A stretch of DNA of 64,000 nt, from assembly GCA_004556745.1 (NCBI GenBank), contig SFFY01000008.1:1-64000 (forward strand), read 5' to 3'. Shown in pieces: positions 60,168 to 64,000 of this stretch (within the stretch, counting starts at the first letter, position 1; every line of letters begins with the position of its first letter). This DNA is from Bacteroidales bacterium. GTDB lineage: Bacteria; Bacteroidota; Bacteroidia; Bacteroidales; Bacteroidaceae. Under the pieces are notes generated by a model, which had not been told where the DNA came from, did not search any database, and saw only the letters and a list, made by a program, of their open reading frames with translations. A program made the translations under genes and the position numbers.

Positions 60168-63100
60168 CTAATATACGATTTTCCTGCCCCCGTTGATGTA
60201 AATGCCGCGTACGGGACGGCTCACGCGGCGGCCGCTGAGGTCGTAGAGCGGGCCGTTGGCGGCAGAATTTGCTGCTGGCGCGGCAGAAATGCCGGTGGTC
60301 ACATCGTCAAAGTCGAGCGCATAGGCTGCGGCGGACGTAATGCCCGAGGCCACCCAATAAGCCTTAAAGCCTTTGAGTTGCAGGCCGTCGACATTCCCCT
60401 CGCTGTTGTTGGCAAAGGGATAAAGCCCTACGCCCACCGAGCCGTTTTGCAGGGTGTAAGTGTTTGGCAGGGCCTCAATGGTGGCAAAATTACCCGTAAG
60501 GTCGCTCGTTGCTCCACTCGCCTGCTCCGTCACGGCAAGCAGGTGCAAGCCTTCTTCTGCCTTTATGACTACGCCCTGTTCGGCGGGGATAATTTCGCCT
60601 ACATTCGTGAGGCGGAACTTGTTTTCGGCAGACTTGAAAGCACCCACGTAGGCTTTAAGCCCGTCGTCCGCCAAAAGCGTGGCGGGCGAGTAGAGCGTGG
60701 CGTAGCCGGCGGCGGAAACGCTGACGGGCAAGAGTGCCACGGGCACGACTTCCCACGCCGTTTTTGCATCTTCTGCCACGGCGGCAGTGCCGAAAGCAGT
60801 GCCTTGGCTGCTCAAATAAACTCCGCCTGCCTGCAAGGCATACGCGCCCGGCTCGGTGGGGTGAGGCGCGAAACTATATGCACCCGATTGGGAGAGGGGC
60901 GCATGCTGCGTACCGTTAAGATAAAGGCCGGAGGCGTAGGCAAGGATTTTGTCACCGTCGCGCATCAGCACGTTGTTCTCGTTAGGGGTGAGCGCCAACT
61001 GCAAGGCCGTGCCAGTGGCCTGTCCCTCGGGGAGGGTGACAAATCTGCCGGTGGCACGGGAGCGCAGGCGGTAGAAAGTAGCGGGGCGCGGCTGCGTGGC
61101 GGCCTCAATAACGGGCACGAACTGGAAGTCGGAGGAGACAATCATGCCCAGATTATTGTTGCAGAGATAGCCCTTGGGGTCGTCCTTATATTGGTGGTTG
61201 AGCGAGAACGTGTTGCCGCTGCGGCTGAGCATGGCCTGCTGGAGCGTGTGGCTGAGGAGCGTGAAACTGCCCCACGTGAAGCCGCGCCGCAATACGAAGT
61301 CGGTGTACATGCTGTTGGTCATGCCGCCGAGGTGAGGCAGGTTGCCGTCCGCGTCTTTCAGATAGAAGCATCCCTCGCCGTGTGTCAGTTGCAAGGCCGT
61401 GGCTTCGGCGGGCGCGGCGAGCCAAGTCTCGGTGACGTACTCGCCGTCGGCGGTGCGCTTATAATAATAATATGGTGTGGAGGCAGGCAATGCCTGATAA
61501 CTGCGCAAGAGGTAGCGTCCCTCTTCGGGGTAAACGATTTCGTCATCGGCGCAGTTGCGCAAAGTTTCGATGGCGGCCACGAGCGCCTCGCCGTCGGCCG
61601 TATCGTAATCGGGCTTCAAGAAGCCGGCGGCATCGCACACCTTGGCATATTGCTTCACCAATGCCTTATAGGCGGGCAGCGTGGGCAACGGGTAGCCCGG
61701 TTCGCCCTCATGGCGCACGAGTTCGGCAGTTTCGGCAGCCGCATCGCGCACTGCCTTTTGCAGTGCAGCATTCGACTGCTGCGTTTCAGGCAGTTCGAAA
61801 ATTTGGGTATAGGTATAGGGCGTGCCGCTCACGGTGGCAGTCCAGGTGCGGCGCACGATGCGTCCTTCTTCCGTCTGTTTGTAAGTTGTGGAATAAGTTG
61901 TTGAAGTGCTCGAAGCGCGGTAGGCTATCAGTTCGGGCGCGGTAGCGGGCAAGTCCTCGGCTGAGGCGAGGCGCACGTAGGGCTCGGGCGCGGCGTTGCC
62001 CGTATCTTTTTCCTTAAAGAGATAGCGGGCAGAGGACTGGTCGAGGGTGAAACCGCCGCTGTAAATGGTTTCGCTGCCGCTCTTATAGTAGGGCATCACG
62101 GGCATCACGGCATAGGGGGCTTCGCCAATTATTTCCACCTTAAACGCGCCGCCGTTAATCTCTTGCGGATAATCGCGATAAGGGGTCTTGCCTATGGTGA
62201 TGAAGGGGAAGGCGCCCGACCAAGTACCCGTGTTGGGCAGATTGTCGGCAAGGATATAGGGGAAAGTTTGGCCGAAGTCGGTGGAAAGGCTGATGCGCAC
62301 GCGACTATTCGGCCCGTACACCTCAGTGAGCGGCGACCATGTTAAGGTGTATGCCACGCCCCATTTGAAAGAATTAAAATTACTCGGCTTCGTGATGTTA
62401 GCCGTAAACGGTTCGCCTTCCACGATGCGCAGGTTGATGTAGCGGCTGTCGTAGAGCGAGTTTTGGCGCACGGCAACACCGAACTTGTATAAGCCCACGC
62501 GGGAGGCATCGGAATAGGGCACGTAGGGATTTACGGCATCGTCGGCCACTGCGGTCGGCGTGTCGTAGTAAGGCTGAAACATCTGCGCCTCAGACACGGT
62601 GGGCTTGTAATGCGGTTGCAGTGCATTGGCTCCGCCGTCGAGGGCGATGTCCATGCCGTGTGCCACGAAATAGAGCGGTTGGTCGGTAGAAGATTTCAGG
62701 GGGATCTGGAACTGGAAGTTCGAGCCTGCCGTCACCACATACTCCTCGGGCAGGCGGTTGCCGTCGATTTCGGGCTGGTCGCCCTCTTCAAGGTAGGCGT
62801 AGGCAAGGTTCGTGCCTTCCTTATCGCTATTTCGCGAATAGTCTGCCTTTTCCGGGTCACAGTCGGGCGTGAGATACACGTTGAGGGCGCGCAGGGTGCG
62901 GCGCATGGCGGCTATGCTGCTCATGGCGAAGAAGTCGCGTGGCGAACCGTAACTCATGATGCTGCGCCCGCTGCCCGGCTCTACGAAGTCGCCGTCGGAA
63001 ATATAATGCGTGTGCTTCGCACCGAAGAGATGGCCCATTTCATGTGCGATGGTGGTGATGATGGGACGGGCAAAGCCGCGCGCCTTCTGATAGCGCGAAG

Positions 63101-63695
63101 CCACTCCACCGAGCGCGGCCTGACCGGCAAGGCTGCCCGTGCCGTTGGTAATCATCAAACCGATGTCGTAGTTGAACTCACCGATCAGGTAGTTGATAAT
63201 GGGCGTGCCGCTCTCGCTGACCAGCGAGCCGGAATTGTTTCGTATTGGATATTCCGTAGGATTCTCGTGCATGATGAGCCGTTCGTCCTTCACGACTTCC
63301 AACTCAATGCCCACGTCCTGGCGGTAATACTTGTTCAGTTCCGCCTCTACCTTTTCCCACCAGGTGCGCACGGTGGCGGGGTCGCCGTTAGCGAAGTCAC
63401 CGAGCACCTCGGGCGTCATGAGCAGCGCGACGCGGAAGCGATACACCTCGCCGCTGTTGTAAATGGGCTTTTTCACCTCTGCCGCCTTCCCCTCTGCGGC
63501 GACTGCCTGCCGCCGCAAATAGGAGGCTCCTGAAAGAATGCGCTGCAACGCCACGGAGTCCTCGCCCGTGGGATAGATTACGCTGCAAGTTTCATGGTCG
63601 TGGGTGTGCGCCTGCTGTGCCTGCATGGGCGCGGCATAAAAGAGCGAAAGAGCGGCAAGCGCCGAGCCTGCCGCGAACTTAAAACAATGTTTCAT
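60168..63695 (-). CDS. secreted metalloprotease with T9SS-like tail
   Basis: This 1175-residue protein has a signal peptide (about 1-27). The metalloprotease domain at about 85-290 has HEMGHLFGAKH at 218-228, which fits HExxHxxGxxH of metzincins, close to the reprolysin (M12B)-like group. A long beta-rich region follows (to about 640), then a helical stretch and lectin-like segments (AVAEDAKTAWEVV). The final ~35 residues (LYDLSGRRV, GIYINGGRKI) look like a T9SS sorting domain. It probably acts outside the cell on host or dietary protein. No disintegrin domain was recognised. Confidence 0.85.
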   Translation of the reverse strand: MKHCFKFAAGSALAALSLFYAAPMQAQQAHTHDHETCSVIYPTGEDSVALQRILSGASYLRRQAVAAEGKAAEVKKPIYNSGEVYRFRVALLMTPEVLGDFANGDPATVRTWWEKVEAELNKYYRQDVGIELEVVKDERLIMHENPTEYPIRNNSGSLVSESGTPIINYLIGEFNYDIGLMITNGTGSLAGQAALGGVASRYQKARGFARPIITTIAHEMGHLFGAKHTHYISDGDFVEPGSGRSIMSYGSPRDFFAMSSIAAMRRTLRALNVYLTPDCDPEKADYSRNSDKEGTNLAYAYLEEGDQPEIDGNRLPEEYVVTAGSNFQFQIPLKSSTDQPLYFVAHGMDIALDGGANALQPHYKPTVSEAQMFQPYYDTPTAVADDAVNPYVPYSDASRVGLYKFGVAVRQNSLYDSRYINLRIVEGEPFTANITKPSNFNSFKWGVAYTLTWSPLTEVYGPNSRVRISLSTDFGQTFPYILADNLPNTGTWSGAFPFITIGKTPYRDYPQEINGGAFKVEIIGEAPYAVMPVMPYYKSGSETIYSGGFTLDQSSARYLFKEKDTGNAAPEPYVRLASAEDLPATAPELIAYRASSTSTTYSTTYKQTEEGRIVRRTWTATVSGTPYTYTQIFELPETQQSNAALQKAVRDAAAETAELVRHEGEPGYPLPTLPAYKALVKQYAKVCDAAGFLKPDYDTADGEALVAAIETLRNCADDEIVYPEEGRYLLRSYQALPASTPYYYYKRTADGEYVTETWLAAPAEATALQLTHGEGCFYLKDADGNLPHLGGMTNSMYTDFVLRRGFTWGSFTLLSHTLQQAMLSRSGNTFSLNHQYKDDPKGYLCNNNLGMIVSSDFQFVPVIEAATQPRPATFYRLRSRATGRFVTLPEGQATGTALQLALTPNENNVLMRDGDKILAYASGLYLNGTQHAPLSQSGAYSFAPHPTEPGAYALQAGGVYLSSQGTAFGTAAVAEDAKTAWEVVPVALLPVSVSAAGYATLYSPATLLADDGLKAYVGAFKSAENKFRLTNVGEIIPAEQGVVIKAEEGLHLLAVTEQASGATSDLTGNFATIEALPNTYTLQNGSVGVGLYPFANNSEGNVDGLQLKGFKAYWVASGITSAAAYALDFDDVTTGISAAPAANSAANGPLYDLSGRRVSRPVRGIYINGGRKIVY

Positions 63696-63717
63696 CTGAA
63701 TACAGCCTTTTCAATGT

Positions 63718-64000
63718 TTATGGGGTTTGGGGTGTTTCCGGAAGTTCCGGAAACTCCGGATTATCCGGAATAATTGAGCCTGCCTCCTCCTCGCCCACCA
63801 CATACCTCTTATAATAAGAAACAATCAGCGTGGTGACGGGCAGGGCAATAATCAGCCCGACGATGCCGAGCGCGAAGCCCCACACGGAGAGCGCGAAGAG
63901 GATAATGGCGGGCGGCAAGCCCATGATTTTGCCCATGATCTTGGGCGTAAAAATAGTGTCCTGTAAAATCTGAACTACGATATACACGAGCAGCACGCCG
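63718..64000 (-). CDS. AI-2E family permease, C-terminal part
   Basis: This is the last ~94 residues of a membrane protein cut by the window edge (the rest lies beyond 64000). The sequence LQDTIFTPKIMGKIMGLPPA and the following two helices match the end of AI-2E/PerM-type transporters. The last ~18 residues are a Pro-Glu/Asp-x tail encoded by 9-bp CCGGAN-type repeats (63736-63771), like the non-coding array at 40242. The stop is TAA at 63718. Confidence 0.85.
   Translation of the reverse strand, partial: GVLLVYIVVQILQDTIFTPKIMGKIMGLPPAIILFALSVWGFALGIVGLIIALPVTTLIVSYYKRYVVGEEEAGSIIPDNPEFPELPETPQTP
63736..63771. repeat. 9-bp TCCGGA array, coding
   Basis: Four copies of TCCGGA are spaced 9 bases apart, within the 3' end of the permease gene. 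They encode Pro-Asp/Glu-x triplets. Confidence 0.75.

Overview
The window is a 64 kb piece of a Bacteroidales chromosome, most likely from the Prevotellaceae. Four things point there. It has Bacteroidetes-only families (DUF5606, DUF6048, DUF6452, DUF4827, DUF4369 and DUF4199). It has phylum-typical versions of core genes: NusB with a long N-terminal half, Rho with a ~200-residue disordered insertion, and a fused FeoA-FeoB. Several promoters fit the Bacteroidetes TTTG / TAnnTTTG pattern, and two secreted enzymes end in type IX secretion (T9SS) style tails. I do not name a genus. No prophage, CRISPR array, rRNA, tRNA or intact transposase was seen.

Layout. 0-4 kb: acyltransferase, secreted esterase and an OmpA-type porin (all minus). 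4-12.2 kb: a minus-strand operon guaB - two parvulin chaperones - OstA/LptA-like protein - mutL. 12.4-14.1 kb: an orphan LytTR response regulator and an unknown protein. 15.1-21.2 kb: plus-strand nusB - yajC - ybbR - coaE - DUF5606, then a DMT exporter and trkH. 21.2-27.6 kb (minus): apbE, mntP, DUF6048, DUF6452, a polyprenyl-type glycosyltransferase, DUF4199 and two lipoproteins. 28.2-38.1 kb (minus): mfd, ppiD, lptC, an outer-membrane barrel and coaX. 39-44 kb: rarA (plus), then a Crp-like regulator, a HAD phosphatase and an ABC-F ATPase (minus). 44.4-51.4 kb (plus): rho, map, tsaD, pncC, folP, a prolyl-tRNA editing protein and cdaA. 51.5-59.7 kb: a GH95 fucosidase, feoAB and a porin-like protein. 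59.8-64 kb (minus): DUF2795, a large secreted metalloprotease and the end of an AI-2E-type permease.

The genes serve envelope building (LptA/LptC-like proteins, periplasmic foldases, OmpA, glycosyltransferase), translation and tRNA quality (map, tsaD, ProX-like), CoA synthesis (coaX, coaE), c-di-AMP and potassium balance (cdaA, ybbR, trkH), metal handling (feoAB, mntP), DNA repair (mutL, mfd, rarA) and glycan or protein scavenging (GH95, metalloprotease).

The genes are mostly ordinary; the intergenic DNA is not. At least eight repeat or inverted-repeat families fill nearly every gap longer than 150 bases. Family A is octamer-armed elements that end 9-22 bp before a start codon in five cases. 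Family B is BIME-like GGGCGTTTTGC palindromes. Family C is ~220 bp double hairpins whose two arms co-vary between copies. Family D is paired ~150-200 bp elements with matched, exchangeable outer stems. Family E is 21-22 bp phased arrays at three loci. Families F, G and H are single-copy here: a MITE-like hairpin, a CACGAAT inverted repeat and a multi-hairpin cassette. Several copies lie between a predicted promoter and its gene, so they would be transcribed as 5' leaders. This repeat layer is the best candidate for an undescribed system in the window.
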